DNA of 64,000 nucleotides from Bacteroidales bacterium (GCA_028686425.1 JAQUBZ010000001.1:154705-218704), one strand, 5' to 3'; shown: positions 8,638-17,903, numbered from the stretch's first letter. The notes: generated by a model not told the origin, from the letters alone. Numbers and translations are program-made.

Positions 8638-9477
8638 ATGAATAAATTAGGATTTGCAATTGCGGTGTGCGTACTGCTGTGTTCGCTGCCTGTCTTTTCC
8701 CAAAATGACACGGCTTCATTTGTGGCCGGAAAATGGAGTTCGGAGACAATTGCGGATGGAATTGTGCTGAAACAATGCCATTTTGACAATGGTGAGCTGT
8801 TCGGCTCCAATCAGTTTATTTCCGTGCTTGAGGTGGCTCCATCCCGCAGAATTGATATTGTGGCAGATACTATTTTGAGAAAAACCACCGATTTTGCATC
8901 ATCAGTCATGGCTGTTGCAGCTGTCAATGGCTCTTTCTTCAATATGAAATACCCTTACAATTCGGTTGACTACCTGCGCATGGACGGTTCTGTAAGGGCG
9001 GATAATGTCAAATCTTCGACAAATATCAGACAGCGACACCAACTTGGAGCGATTGCCACTTTTGCCGGAGAGCTTTATGTCTTGAAGGCGGATGCCTTGT
9101 GGAGTTGGGAAAAATATATTCAAAGCGAGGATGTACTTACCTCAGGGCCGTTACTGATATGCGATGACACGATGGAACCGATGATAGACGATTCGTTTTA
9201 TACCACCCGCCATCCGCGTACATCTGTCGGTAAGCGAATTGACGGTACGGTATTGCTTGTTGTGGTGGATGGAAGGAATATCGAGGCGGCAGGAATGAGT
9301 CTTGCCGAATTGCAGAGTGTTATGAAATGGCTCGGCTGTATCGATGCCATCAATCTTGACGGAGGAGGATCTTCAACCATGGTGGTAAAAGGTCTGATAG
9401 TAAATCATCCCACCGACAACAAACTATTTGACGCCGGAGGAGAGAGAAGTGTCGCCAATGCGGTTGTAGTGAGATAA
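8638..9477 (+). CDS. Secreted phosphodiester glycosidase (NAGPA domain) family protein
   Basis: About 279 residues with a signal peptide (LGFAIAVCVLLCSLPVFSQ) and a NAGPA/DUF2233 domain. The characteristic blocks are AAVNGSFFNM near the start of the domain, HPRTSVG, LLVVVDGRN, and the Asp/Gly-rich INLDGGGSSTMVV near the end. The family is named for the enzyme that uncovers mannose-6-phosphate by removing GlcNAc from a phosphodiester. Bacterial members are thought to act on sugar-phosphodiester polymers in the envelope, but the substrate here is unknown. An earlier in-frame ATG at 8623 overlaps the symporter stop; I prefer 8638 because it gives a basic n-region. Position after a phosphate transporter could fit phosphodiester salvage, which is inference. 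Confidence 0.85.
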   Translation: MNKLGFAIAVCVLLCSLPVFSQNDTASFVAGKWSSETIADGIVLKQCHFDNGELFGSNQFISVLEVAPSRRIDIVADTILRKTTDFASSVMAVAAVNGSFFNMKYPYNSVDYLRMDGSVRADNVKSSTNIRQRHQLGAIATFAGELYVLKADALWSWEKYIQSEDVLTSGPLLICDDTMEPMIDDSFYTTRHPRTSVGKRIDGTVLLVVVDGRNIEAAGMSLAELQSVMKWLGCIDAINLDGGGSSTMVVKGLIVNHPTDNKLFDAGGERSVANAVVVR

Positions 9478-9504
9478 TATCTTATACAGGTGGTTAAATC
9501 AGAC

Positions 9505-10467
9505 TCAGCTGTTTCTGAGATATACCAGAAATTGAATAATTTTTTCGGGAGGAGCATCTTTGAAGATGACTTTCTTGTCTTTGTCCAAAAGATAGAGGGA
9601 CGGAATAGCACGTATATAATAAATAGTATGACTGTTGAGGACAAGGTCCTGGTCGAAACCGTTAATCCATGTGTCGGGATAGTGAGACATATAATCGTAC
9701 CACTCGGACAGGTCGGCATCGGGGTAGATGTTCAGAACAGACAATTTTCCGGATTTCAGAAGATCCGACACCTCTTGTGAAGAAGAGAGAGCATCAATAA
9801 TCTCCTTGCAGTTATGACATCCCGGATTGCTGAAAAACAATAAAGTATAATCGGAGTGAACTTTGTATAAAGAGCCTGTGCGGCCATTTTTCAGGGTATA
9901 TGTAAAGTCGGCCGCAGGAGTACCGAGCCTGTTGAGAGAACAAAGAGGCAGGAGATACCTGTAATGTTCTTTCGTATCTTCATCGACAATTGAAGAAGCA
10001 AGGGCTTTTTCGATGACCGGCAGATAAAACTCCTCATTGCGGTATGGAGAATTGGGATCAAACAGATATGTGTCAGAAAGAGAGAGGACTGTCTCCCAAA
10101 TGATGCTCTCAGGCTCAAAAAGCTCTTTCTGTTCAGCTTTATACAGAAGAGTATCCTGTGCAGAGCGCATATTGCTCAATGACGCGGTTTCAAGATAAGA
10201 AACATACATGGCGTATGCCTTTGTAAAATTTTCTTTGGAAACACCTCCTACAAGGGTGGTATCGTGACTGTAATTTCTCGAGAGATCAAAATATCTGTCC
10301 CAAAAATGCTTTACAATATATTGATTTTTACGCACTTGGTTGCCAAGCATTGCCGGCTCTTCAATATACGGAAACAGTTGAGCCTTAGGGGCTTCTTTGC
10401 CTGCTTTCGGATTATTGCAGGACGAAAGAAGTATAAAACAACAAAGTAGGATTGCGATATTTTTCAT
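9505..10467 (-). CDS. DUF5106/thioredoxin-like lipoprotein
   Basis: A 320-residue lipoprotein with lipobox LSSC (Cys17). The middle part (about 40-180) is helical and matches the Bacteroidota DUF5106 type. The C-terminal 130 residues form a TlpA/thioredoxin-like fold with a CHNC redox motif (217-220) after FFSNPG, and a cis-proline segment, AIPSLYLLD. Such proteins are envelope thiol-disulfide oxidoreductases, probably reductases, of unknown partner. The gene stands alone, converges on the glycosidase gene (27 bases apart) and has its own -7 box upstream. Confidence 0.85.
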   Translation of the reverse strand: MKNIAILLCCFILLSSCNNPKAGKEAPKAQLFPYIEEPAMLGNQVRKNQYIVKHFWDRYFDLSRNYSHDTTLVGGVSKENFTKAYAMYVSYLETASLSNMRSAQDTLLYKAEQKELFEPESIIWETVLSLSDTYLFDPNSPYRNEEFYLPVIEKALASSIVDEDTKEHYRYLLPLCSLNRLGTPAADFTYTLKNGRTGSLYKVHSDYTLLFFSNPGCHNCKEIIDALSSSQEVSDLLKSGKLSVLNIYPDADLSEWYDYMSHYPDTWINGFDQDLVLNSHTIYYIRAIPSLYLLDKDKKVIFKDAPPEKIIQFLVYLRNS

Positions 10468-10489
10468 GATGATTGTAATATTTTCAGGG

Positions 10490-10497
10490 CAAAGATA
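10490..10497 (-). promoter_or_regulatory. -7 box of the DUF5106 lipoprotein gene
   Basis: TATCTTTG on the minus strand, 22 bases upstream of the ATG. No perfect -33 element is seen. Confidence 0.55.
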
Positions 10498-10512
10498 AAA
10501 ATATTATGTCAA

Positions 10513-10545
10513 TTTGGCAGGATTTAGGTGTTGGCATTTATTTTG
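10513..10545 (+). promoter_or_regulatory. Probable groESL promoter
   Basis: TTTG (10513-10516), 21 bases, then TTATTTTG (10538-10545), one mismatch from TAnnTTTG. The leader would be about 60 bases and AT-rich. No CIRCE inverted repeat (TTAGCACTC-N9-GAGTGCTAA) is present, so HrcA control is not indicated. Confidence 0.4.
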
Positions 10546-10615
10546 CCCGACAACAACTCGAATTTCTATTCAAAAGACAATATTTAACAAATAATAACAT
10601 TAAAAATTACAAATT

Positions 10616-10888
10616 ATGACAATTAAACCATTAGCAGACAGAGTTTTAGTTGAGGCTAAAGAAGCCGAAACAAAGACAGCAAGCGGATTGTTTATCCCTG
10701 ATACCGCTAAAGAAAAACCTCAACAGGGGAAAGTAGTAGCTGTGGGAAGCGGAAAAAAAGATGAACCTATGGAATTGAAAGTAGGCGATGTTATATTGTA
10801 TGGCAAATATGCCGGTACTGAAATTACCGTTGATGGCAAAGATTATCTGATTATGCGCCAATCGGATGTGGTTGCAGTTCTTTCATAA
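10616..10888 (+). CDS. groES: Co-chaperonin GroES
   Basis: The 90-residue lid of the GroEL chaperonin cage in the cytoplasm. It starts [20 protein letters not shown], carries the mobile-loop region [20 protein letters not shown] (about 21-40) and ends with the usual [14 protein letters not shown] strand. Length and motifs are normal for the family. It is followed 35 bases later by groEL in the standard operon. The ATG is the only sensible start. Confidence 0.98.
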   Translation: MTIKPLADRVLVEAKEAETKTASGLFIPDTAKEKPQQGKVVAVGSGKKDEPMELKVGDVILYGKYAGTEITVDGKDYLIMRQSDVVAVLS

Positions 10889-10911
10889 TTATAAATTATT
10901 CGAAAATTTAA

Positions 10912-12555
<1,644 letters not shown>

Positions 12556-12576
12556 TAATCGTTGAAAGCAAGTGAT

Positions 12577-12612
12577 AAAAACCGCTTCGGATCACCCGGG
12601 GCGGTTTTTTTT
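12577..12612 (+). terminator. Rho-independent terminator of groESL
   Basis: ACCGCTTCGG, a short loop and CCCGGGGCGGT form a GC-rich stem flanked by an A run before it and eight T residues after it, starting about 20 bases past the groEL stop. Confidence 0.88.
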
Positions 12613-12653
12613 GATTCCCTGAAAATAATTGAACAATGTATATAAATAATTAC

Positions 12654-12671
12654 CATATTTGCGGCAAATAT
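12654..12671 (+). promoter_or_regulatory. Palindromic promoter region of the ATP-grasp cassette
   Basis: A perfect 17-base palindrome, ATATTTGC-G-GCAAATAT (12655-12671), overlaps a near-consensus -7 box CATATTTG (12654-12661) with TTG 22 bases upstream. The minus strand also reads TATATTTG here. It could be an operator over the promoter or two back-to-back -7 boxes. Confidence 0.45.
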
Positions 12672-12708
12672 AAATGAGTAAAAACAATTACATCACAACA
12701 AATCAGTA

Positions 12709-13674
12709 ATGAATATAGGTCTAACCTATAACCTTAAAAGTTATTATATAACAAAAGGTTACTCGGCGGAGAGTGTTGCAGAATTCGATTGTGAACAGAC
12801 AATAGCTGCAATAGAAAAGGCTCTCAAAAAACAAGGACATCAAGTTGAAAGAATCGGTTGTTTGGAGAAGTTGATGCAAAAGCTTCTTAAAGGCGACAGG
12901 TGGGATTTGGTGTTTAACATCGCGGAAGGGATGAACGGCATCGGCAGAGAAGCTCAAATCCCTGCTGTACTTGACGCTTACAAGATACCATATACGTTTT
13001 CTCCTACGGAAATATTGGCTACGGCCTTGCACAAGGGGCTGACAAATGCAATTATGAGGACATACCATGTCAAGACAGCGGAGTTCTGTGTAGTGAGAAA
13101 GATTAAGGATATTCACAAGATTCATTTTACATATCCGATGTTTGTCAAACCCGTTGCAGAGGGTACAAGCAGGGGAATTACTCACGAATCTCATGTTGAA
13201 AATGAGGAACAGCTCATTAATCAGTGCAATTTTGTCCTGAATACATTTCACCAGCCCGCTCTTGTCGAGGAATATCTGCCAGGAAGGGAGTTTACGGTTG
13301 GCATTCTGGGAACAGGAGATGATGCAAAGGTACTTGGGGTACTTGAAATAATCATAAATGAAAATGGGGACAGACAGGCTTATACTTACGATAACAAACA
13401 ATTGTATGAAGAACGTATGAGTTATGAACTTGTTGACGAGCCGACTGTATCGAAATTAGCGTTAAAAGCTTGGAAATCCATGAATTTCAGGGATGCAGGC
13501 CGTATCGATGTAAGGATGAACAGCGAAGGAGAGCCTTGTTTTCTTGAAGCCAATCCTCTTGCAGGGCTCAATCCCGAATACTCGGATTTGTGTATTTTGT
13601 GCAAAAAAATCGGTTTTTCATATAACGAACTGATTAATCATATTGTGGAAGAAGCAATTTCAAGACAAAAATGA
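12709..13674 (+). CDS. D-Ala-D-Ala ligase-like ATP-grasp ligase (first of a tandem pair)
   Basis: A 321-residue ATP-grasp enzyme with Ddl architecture: FNIAEGMNGIGREAQIP (69-85, cf. the Ddl glutamate loop), the ATP-binding lysine in FVKPVAEGTSRGI (145-157), EEYLPGREFTV (187-197), and metal ligands D267, E280 and N282 in GRIDVRM...FLEANPLAGL. Ddl usually has DK at the start of the ATP-grasp fold; this protein has HK (108-109). The enzyme should form an amide or peptide bond through an acyl-phosphate. It is probably not the cell-wall Ddl, given its partner and the divergent substrate loops. Its stop overlaps the next gene's start (ATGA), so the pair is translationally coupled. Confidence 0.85.
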   Translation: MNIGLTYNLKSYYITKGYSAESVAEFDCEQTIAAIEKALKKQGHQVERIGCLEKLMQKLLKGDRWDLVFNIAEGMNGIGREAQIPAVLDAYKIPYTFSPTEILATALHKGLTNAIMRTYHVKTAEFCVVRKIKDIHKIHFTYPMFVKPVAEGTSRGITHESHVENEEQLINQCNFVLNTFHQPALVEEYLPGREFTVGILGTGDDAKVLGVLEIIINENGDRQAYTYDNKQLYEERMSYELVDEPTVSKLALKAWKSMNFRDAGRIDVRMNSEGEPCFLEANPLAGLNPEYSDLCILCKKIGFSYNELINHIVEEAISRQK

Positions 13675-14603
13675 ATATAGTCATTTTGAAGGATCATATC
13701 GAAGGAAATAATTCGGTCGATATGATAGACAACCTTGTCGAGGCTCAATTTGCCCAGAGGTATCTCTCTGTCAAACACCATGTAACGCAGATTGATTTTG
13801 TACCGGATATAGAGAAGATGATTGCTGAACTTAAGAATGCCGCTCCCGATCTCGTGTTTAATCTTGTCGAGACTGTGTGCAATAGCGGGGCTTTGTCCAT
13901 TATTGCTGTACAACTTCTTGAAATGTCGGGGATTCCATATACGGGATGTACTATTTATTCCCAAGTTGTGACGGCTGATAAATCTCTGACTAAAAAAGTG
14001 CTTCAAACAAATGAGATACCCACTCCCGTGGATTATTTTCAGCCGGACACGGAATATATCATCAAGGCCAAAACGGAGCATGCCTCTGCCGGACTTGATA
14101 ACAAGTCGGTCAGAAAATTTTCTTCAGAGGAAGAGTTGCAGAAGGCTTTGGATCTCAAAAAGAAACAGACAGGACTTGACCATATTGCCGAACAATATAT
14201 TGACGGACGGGAATTCAGCTGTGCATTTTTAGGACAGATGATGCTCAATCCTGTGGAATACGTGTTTGACAGCCATTTCAAGGGACATAAGATCATCACA
14301 TACGAGGCAAAATGGAATGAAGAAACCGAATCGTACAAACATCACCAGAGGACATTTGCCATGGAAGAGAATATTCGCACGTCAATCATTGCCCTTACTT
14401 CAAAATGCCGTTCAATCCTCAATATAAAAGGATATGCAAGGGTTGATTACAGAATGGACTCCGATGGCAGATTATTTGCAATAGACATAAATACAAATCC
14501 GTGCATCTCTCCGGACTCGACTTTCATCGCCATGATAGAGCAGAAGGGAATATCGATAGAAGAGATGTTCGATAAAATAATAGAAAATGCTTTCATTTCG
14601 TAA
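13671..14603 (+). CDS. D-Ala-D-Ala ligase-like ATP-grasp ligase (second of a tandem pair)
   Basis: 310 residues, clearly homologous to the preceding protein but well diverged. It has FNLVETVCNSG (63-73), DK at 103-104, the ATP lysine in YIIKAKTEHASAG (129-141), AEQYIDGREFSC (173-184) and metal ligands D259, D272 and N274 in ARVDYRM...FAIDINTNPC. An aspartate replaces the usual glutamate at the second metal position. It should be catalytically competent, possibly with a different substrate from its neighbour, so the two could add residues in succession. It overlaps the upstream gene by 4 bases and the GNAT gene by 17. Confidence 0.85.
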   Translation: MNIVILKDHIEGNNSVDMIDNLVEAQFAQRYLSVKHHVTQIDFVPDIEKMIAELKNAAPDLVFNLVETVCNSGALSIIAVQLLEMSGIPYTGCTIYSQVVTADKSLTKKVLQTNEIPTPVDYFQPDTEYIIKAKTEHASAGLDNKSVRKFSSEEELQKALDLKKKQTGLDHIAEQYIDGREFSCAFLGQMMLNPVEYVFDSHFKGHKIITYEAKWNEETESYKHHQRTFAMEENIRTSIIALTSKCRSILNIKGYARVDYRMDSDGRLFAIDINTNPCISPDSTFIAMIEQKGISIEEMFDKIIENAFIS

Positions 14604-15087
14604 CACGATAGATACAGGAGATATAGAGGTCATCAGACAGATGCTTTCCGGGACCGGCTTCTTTGAGGAGGCTCCCGATGAAATAGATGTGGCAATTGAG
14701 CTTGCTCAGATTGCAATTGCTAAAAATAATACCGGAGATTATCTTTTCTTCTTTGCGGAGGAGTCAGGAGTGGTCAAAGGGTATGCGTGCTATGGCAAGG
14801 CTGCTTGTACGATAGCCACGTGGGAGTTGTACTGGTTGTGTACCGATGTGAAATATCAGGGAGAGGGTATTGGAAAGCAGGTGATTGGCGAACTTATAAG
14901 ACGAATTGTCGCACAAGGTGGTAAAAAACTTGTGGTCCAGACAGCAGGAAGAGTTCAATATCTTCCTACACAGAAGTTTTACGAATCACTTGGATTTGAG
15001 CTTGAAGGGAGATTGAAAGATTATTATATCGAAGGGGATGATGCACTAATCTATTCCAAATCGTTATCTTTGCCGAATGGAAGATAA
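14587..15087 (+). CDS. GNAT family N-acyltransferase of the ATP-grasp cassette
   Basis: 166 residues with the GNAT fold: central strand WELYWLCTDVKYQ, the acyl-CoA loop QGEGIGKQVIG (about 97-107), then FYESLGFELEGRLKDYY and a GDDALIYSK tail. This subtype, with W-L-Y-W before the CoA loop and D-Y-Y plus G-D-D after it, is one I associate with Ddl-like ligase pairs. Members of the fold acetylate amines, and some relatives transfer aminoacyl groups. Its start lies 17 bases inside the second ligase gene and its end overlaps tadA by 11 bases. It probably caps or modifies the ligases' product. Confidence 0.85.
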   Translation: MLSFRNTIDTGDIEVIRQMLSGTGFFEEAPDEIDVAIELAQIAIAKNNTGDYLFFFAEESGVVKGYACYGKAACTIATWELYWLCTDVKYQGEGIGKQVIGELIRRIVAQGGKKLVVQTAGRVQYLPTQKFYESLGFELEGRLKDYYIEGDDALIYSKSLSLPNGR

Positions 15088-15508
15088 ATACATGAAAGAA
15101 GCTCTCAAAGAGGCGGTCTCTGCTGCTTCCGAGGGTGAAGTGCCGATAGGAGCCGTAATGGTCTGCAAAGGATCTGTCATAGCCCGCGCACATAATCTGA
15201 CGGAAACATTGAATGATCCGACAGCTCACGCGGAGATGCAGCTGATTACAATGGCCACAGATGCCCTTGGGGGAAAATATCTGAATGATTGTACAATCTA
15301 TGTTACTGTAGAGCCATGTCCTATGTGTGCTGCCGCCTTGAATTGGGCACAGGTAGGTAAGTTGGTTTACGGAGCTTCAGACCCAAAGCGCGGATATTCT
15401 CTTTTTTCTCCATCTTTGTTACATCCCAAAACTGAGGTTTTTTCGGGTGTTATGGCACAGCAGTGCGGAGATATAGTAACGGAGTTTTTTAAAGACAAGC
15501 GGCTCTGA
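15077..15508 (+). CDS. tadA: tRNA(adenine-34) deaminase
   Basis: Converts A34 of tRNA-Arg(ACG) to inosine. It is 143 residues, normal for TadA, with the zinc/proton-shuttle motif HAEM (about 51-54) and the zinc cysteines in PCPMC (about 75-79), plus GAVMVCKGSVIARAHN and the DPKRGYSLFS loop. It overlaps the GNAT gene by 11 bases and is followed 2 bases later by the YqaA gene. The overlap probably reflects compaction rather than a shared function. Confidence 0.95.
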   Translation: MEDKYMKEALKEAVSAASEGEVPIGAVMVCKGSVIARAHNLTETLNDPTAHAEMQLITMATDALGGKYLNDCTIYVTVEPCPMCAAALNWAQVGKLVYGASDPKRGYSLFSPSLLHPKTEVFSGVMAQQCGDIVTEFFKDKRL

Positions 15509-15510
15509 AT

Positions 15511-15975
15511 ATGGAATGGTTGAGCGGTCTTGGACTTTTGGGACTCTTTCTGGGCACATTCCTTGCGGCAACTGTCGTTCCCTTCAGTTCGGATGTGCTG
15601 TTCATCGGAATATTGATGACCGATGTCAATCCGTGGATAGTGTTGGCGGTGGGAACTCTCGGCAATTGGCTCGGAGGATTGACTTCATACGGAGTGGGCT
15701 ATCTCGGCAAATGGGAATGGATAGAAAAGTGGTTTAAAGTGAAGCCGGAAACTCTCGAAAAACAAAAATCGAGAATAGACAAGTGGGGACCTCCTCTTGC
15801 CCTGATCAGCTGGCTCCCTTTTGTGGGGGATGTGTTTGCAATAGGTCTCGGCTTTTACAAGGTTAGCTTTTGGAAGTGTGCAGGATATATGCTGATAGGG
15901 AAATGTCTCAGATTTGCTTTCTGGACAATACTCTTTCTTCAATACGGAGAGGCAGTTAAGCAATTTTTGTTTTAA
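15511..15975 (+). CDS. YqaA/DedA-type (VTT domain) small membrane protein
   Basis: 154 residues with four to five hydrophobic segments and the YqaA signature TLGNWLGGLTSYGVGYLGK (about 49-67), followed by a helical cytoplasmic loop and a GPPLALISWLPFVGDVFAIGLG re-entrant segment. DedA/VTT proteins include polyprenyl-phosphate and phospholipid flippases; short YqaA proteins are uncharacterised. It is the last gene of the cluster. A tRNA promoter begins immediately after it, partly over its stop codon. Confidence 0.85.
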   Translation: MEWLSGLGLLGLFLGTFLAATVVPFSSDVLFIGILMTDVNPWIVLAVGTLGNWLGGLTSYGVGYLGKWEWIEKWFKVKPETLEKQKSRIDKWGPPLALISWLPFVGDVFAIGLGFYKVSFWKCAGYMLIGKCLRFAFWTILFLQYGEAVKQFLF

Positions 15976-15979
15976 ATAA

Positions 15980-16009
15980 TTTGAGTTTATTAAAAAGTTT
16001 GTATCTTTG
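15980..16009 (+). promoter_or_regulatory. Promoter of tRNA-Gln
   Basis: TTTG (15980-15983), an 18-base spacer and TATCTTTG (16002-16009), ending 11 bases before the tRNA 5' end. Confidence 0.8.
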
Positions 16010-16020
16010 CGCTCTCATAT

Positions 16021-16091
16021 TGAGATATGGTGTAATGGTAGCACTACTGATTTTGGTTCAGTCAGTCCAGGTTCGAATCCTAGTATCTCAA
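16021..16091 (+). tRNA. tRNA-Gln (UUG)
   Basis: A full cloverleaf: acceptor TGAGATA/TATCTCA, D-arm with GTG/CAC stem, anticodon stem ACTGA/TCAGT with loop TTTTGGT giving anticodon TTG, and a TTCGAAT T-loop. CCA is not encoded. The T-stem CCAGG/CCTAG has one C-A mismatch (position 50-64), which is unusual but tolerable. Confidence 0.95.
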
Positions 16092-16105
16092 CTTTTTAAC
16101 ACTAA

Positions 16106-16188
16106 ATAACACTATTTTGGAACCTCCGAGTTGTCAATTCAATCCTCTCCCAGAGGGCTCTTCTTCCGAGCCTCTCCCGTCGTGTTAT
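16106..16188 (+). ncRNA. Possible structured leader between tRNA-Gln and the PPTase gene
   Basis: ATAACAC (16106-16112) can pair with GTGTTAT (16182-16188), enclosing CCTCT-CCC-AGAGG (16144-16156). A second helix, GGCTC/GAGCC (16156-16172) or its bulged extension GAG-G-GCTC/GAGCCTC, competes with the first. Mutually exclusive helices upstream of a terminator suggest an attenuator or cis-regulatory RNA. I recognise no known riboswitch. This was read by eye without folding energies. Confidence 0.35.
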
Positions 16189-16221
16189 AGAGTAAATCAC
16201 AGAATAAACAGATACATTTTT

Positions 16222-16253
16222 CCTGTCTCAAAAGAGGCGGGCAGATGTTTTTT
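16222..16253 (+). terminator. Terminator-like hairpin before the PPTase gene
   Basis: CCTGTCTC-AAAA-GAGGCGGG is a continuous 8-pair stem including two G-U pairs, followed after six bases by TTTTTT (16248-16253). It lies 18 bases before the PPTase ATG, so it either ends the tRNA transcript or attenuates read-through into the PPTase gene. Confidence 0.55.
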
Positions 16254-16271
16254 GCATAATATTAACTAAAA

Positions 16272-16907
16272 ATGGCACTTTATCTAAAAAAAGAACTTGA
16301 CAATGATGCAAAGATTTTTGTTTGGGAAATAACAGAAACCGAAGAAGAACTGATGAATCTATCCTCTATTCCGAACGAAGAGCTGGAAGAATTGAGTATG
16401 ATCAAAAGTCAGGCACGCAGAAAAGAAAAATTGGCGGTGAGAGCTCTTCTTAACCAAATATTTGACGATAAGGTGTATTTGGGGCATCATGACAACGGAC
16501 GTCCTTTCCTTCAAAATTCGTTGACGGAAATAAGTATTTCGCACACAAACCGTTTCGTGGCGATTATTACACATCCGGAAGAGAATCTCGGGATAGATAT
16601 AGAGTGTCTTGACAGGGATTTTTCGGCAGTGGAGAAAAAAGCTCTCTCCGAGGATGAAATCGATGATCTTTCAGACAGAAAAAGGACTTTGCAGCTTGCC
16701 ATTTATTGGTGTGCCAAAGAGGCCATCTATAAGAGAATGTCAATTTCAGGAGTTGATTATGCGGAGCAAATCGAAATAAACAAATTCAATCCTCATGATG
16801 AGGGGGAATTGGATGCAACTTTCACTCACAAGGATGGTACCGAGCATGAATTCGAACTTGAATACATGGTGTTTGACAATCATGTAATGGTTTGGGTTGT
16901 AGGCTGA
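16272..16907 (+). CDS. 4'-phosphopantetheinyl transferase (Sfp-type)
   Basis: Transfers phosphopantetheine from CoA to a serine of carrier proteins. At 211 residues it is Sfp/AcpT-like rather than the short AcpS. Motifs are RKEKLAVRALL (about 56-66), ISISHTNRFVAIIT (about 90-103), the metal-binding GIDIECLDRD (about 110-119), and WCAKEAIYKRM (about 154-164). Bacteroidota usually rely on this type for fatty-acid ACP. No promoter of its own is obvious: a structured leader and a terminator-like hairpin lie between it and the tRNA-Gln promoter, which suggests expression by controlled read-through. It converges on the DUF2156 gene with only 6 bases between them. Confidence 0.92.
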   Translation: MALYLKKELDNDAKIFVWEITETEEELMNLSSIPNEELEELSMIKSQARRKEKLAVRALLNQIFDDKVYLGHHDNGRPFLQNSLTEISISHTNRFVAIITHPEENLGIDIECLDRDFSAVEKKALSEDEIDDLSDRKRTLQLAIYWCAKEAIYKRMSISGVDYAEQIEINKFNPHDEGELDATFTHKDGTEHEFELEYMVFDNHVMVWVVG

Positions 16908-16913
16908 TTAATC

Positions 16914-17849
16914 TCACATCAGCGGCGTTTGAAGCGGCAGTTTCAGAACATATTTTTCCAGCAGAAATACGGGATGGTATGACAATTTGGCCTTGCGGAG
17001 GCCTTCTTCTCCGGCATCGTCTTCACGATTGACGTACGTGGTATTGCAGGCGGCATGTCTGATAAATTCCCTGTTAATTGCAGGATAAGCACCGTCAATT
17101 CTTGCAAAGGCCTTTTCGACATGGACGATAAATGTATCATTGTTGAGTTGTTCTCCAAGAGAAAATGCAATTACTTCCCCGTTTACCCTCAGCAATCCTC
17201 CTTTCAGTTGAAGAGCCGTGAAATTATTCATTGCGCAGCGTGTAGCGCATGCTTCGGATTGTTTTGAGAGGTTGTGAATACAGTGGTTCTCCCTGCACCA
17301 CTCCTCATTCATTGCAATGCACTCTCCGATGTTTCGTTCGGTAACTTCCTCATATTGCCAATCGGTAAGGGCTTCAAAGTGTTTAATGTGGTTTCTTTTC
17401 GGCTGATACTTTCTACCGGCAAGGGTCATAAGGTCCTTGGTAAGATAGATGTAATCGAAAGAATTTCTATAAGGTACGAGCACGGAAGATATGTCCCTAT
17501 GTGTGTCAAGGCCCTCAATCTGTCCTTTCAGAGCCGGAATAATCTCTTTGGTGATACCCACTATGCAGCACTGCTTTTCTTCCGCCTTTCCGTCTTCAAT
17601 AATTTTGGCAAATACATCTCTGAAATCCTCATTACTCCCGCGTCCGGCAGGATAGAAATAATCAAGTCGGTGCGGTGATTCTGAACGTACAATCAATAAA
17701 TCTTTATATCTGCAAATTGTGGAATGAAAAAAATTGGCCCATGTAAATATTGATGTGAAGCAATACTCGGTGCCGCGGTATTGAGAATAATGCAGCAATT
17801 CATCGACCCACAATTTGTCGGATAATTCTATTTTTCTAAAAACAAGCAT
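16914..17849 (-). CDS. DUF2156 (LPG synthase C-terminal-like) protein
   Basis: About 311 residues in two GNAT-like halves, as in the soluble domain of lysyl-phosphatidylglycerol synthases (MprF). Markers are YCFTSIFTWANFF near the N-terminus, the FDYIYLTKDLMTLAGRKYQPKRNHIKHF block in the centre, and FIVHVEKAFARIDGAYPAINREF toward the end. There is no flippase membrane part, so lipid aminoacylation cannot be assumed; stand-alone members are uncharacterised aminoacyl- or acyl-transferases. The reading frame extends 40 codons upstream into the intergenic promoter region. I start at the ATG at 17849, where family similarity begins. It is divergent from tyrS. Confidence 0.82.
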   Translation of the reverse strand: MLVFRKIELSDKLWVDELLHYSQYRGTEYCFTSIFTWANFFHSTICRYKDLLIVRSESPHRLDYFYPAGRGSNEDFRDVFAKIIEDGKAEEKQCCIVGITKEIIPALKGQIEGLDTHRDISSVLVPYRNSFDYIYLTKDLMTLAGRKYQPKRNHIKHFEALTDWQYEEVTERNIGECIAMNEEWCRENHCIHNLSKQSEACATRCAMNNFTALQLKGGLLRVNGEVIAFSLGEQLNNDTFIVHVEKAFARIDGAYPAINREFIRHAACNTTYVNREDDAGEEGLRKAKLSYHPVFLLEKYVLKLPLQTPLM

Positions 17850-17895
17850 ATAATTTGTATAACGATGAACATTCACAAATGTAACTAAAAATATG

Positions 17896-17903
17896 TACTT
17901 TTG
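17896..17903 (+). promoter_or_regulatory. -7 box of tyrS
   Basis: TACTTTTG matches TAnnTTTG, 28 bases upstream of the ATG. No TTTG -33 at the usual spacing. No T-box element is visible. Confidence 0.5.

Noticed and set aside
10468..10615. CIRCE/HrcA operator before groESL
   Set aside because: No TTAGCACTC-N9-GAGTGCTAA or close variant is present.
12721..13401. 226-codon minus-strand open frame
   Set aside because: Antisense of the first ATP-grasp ligase gene; composition not protein-like.
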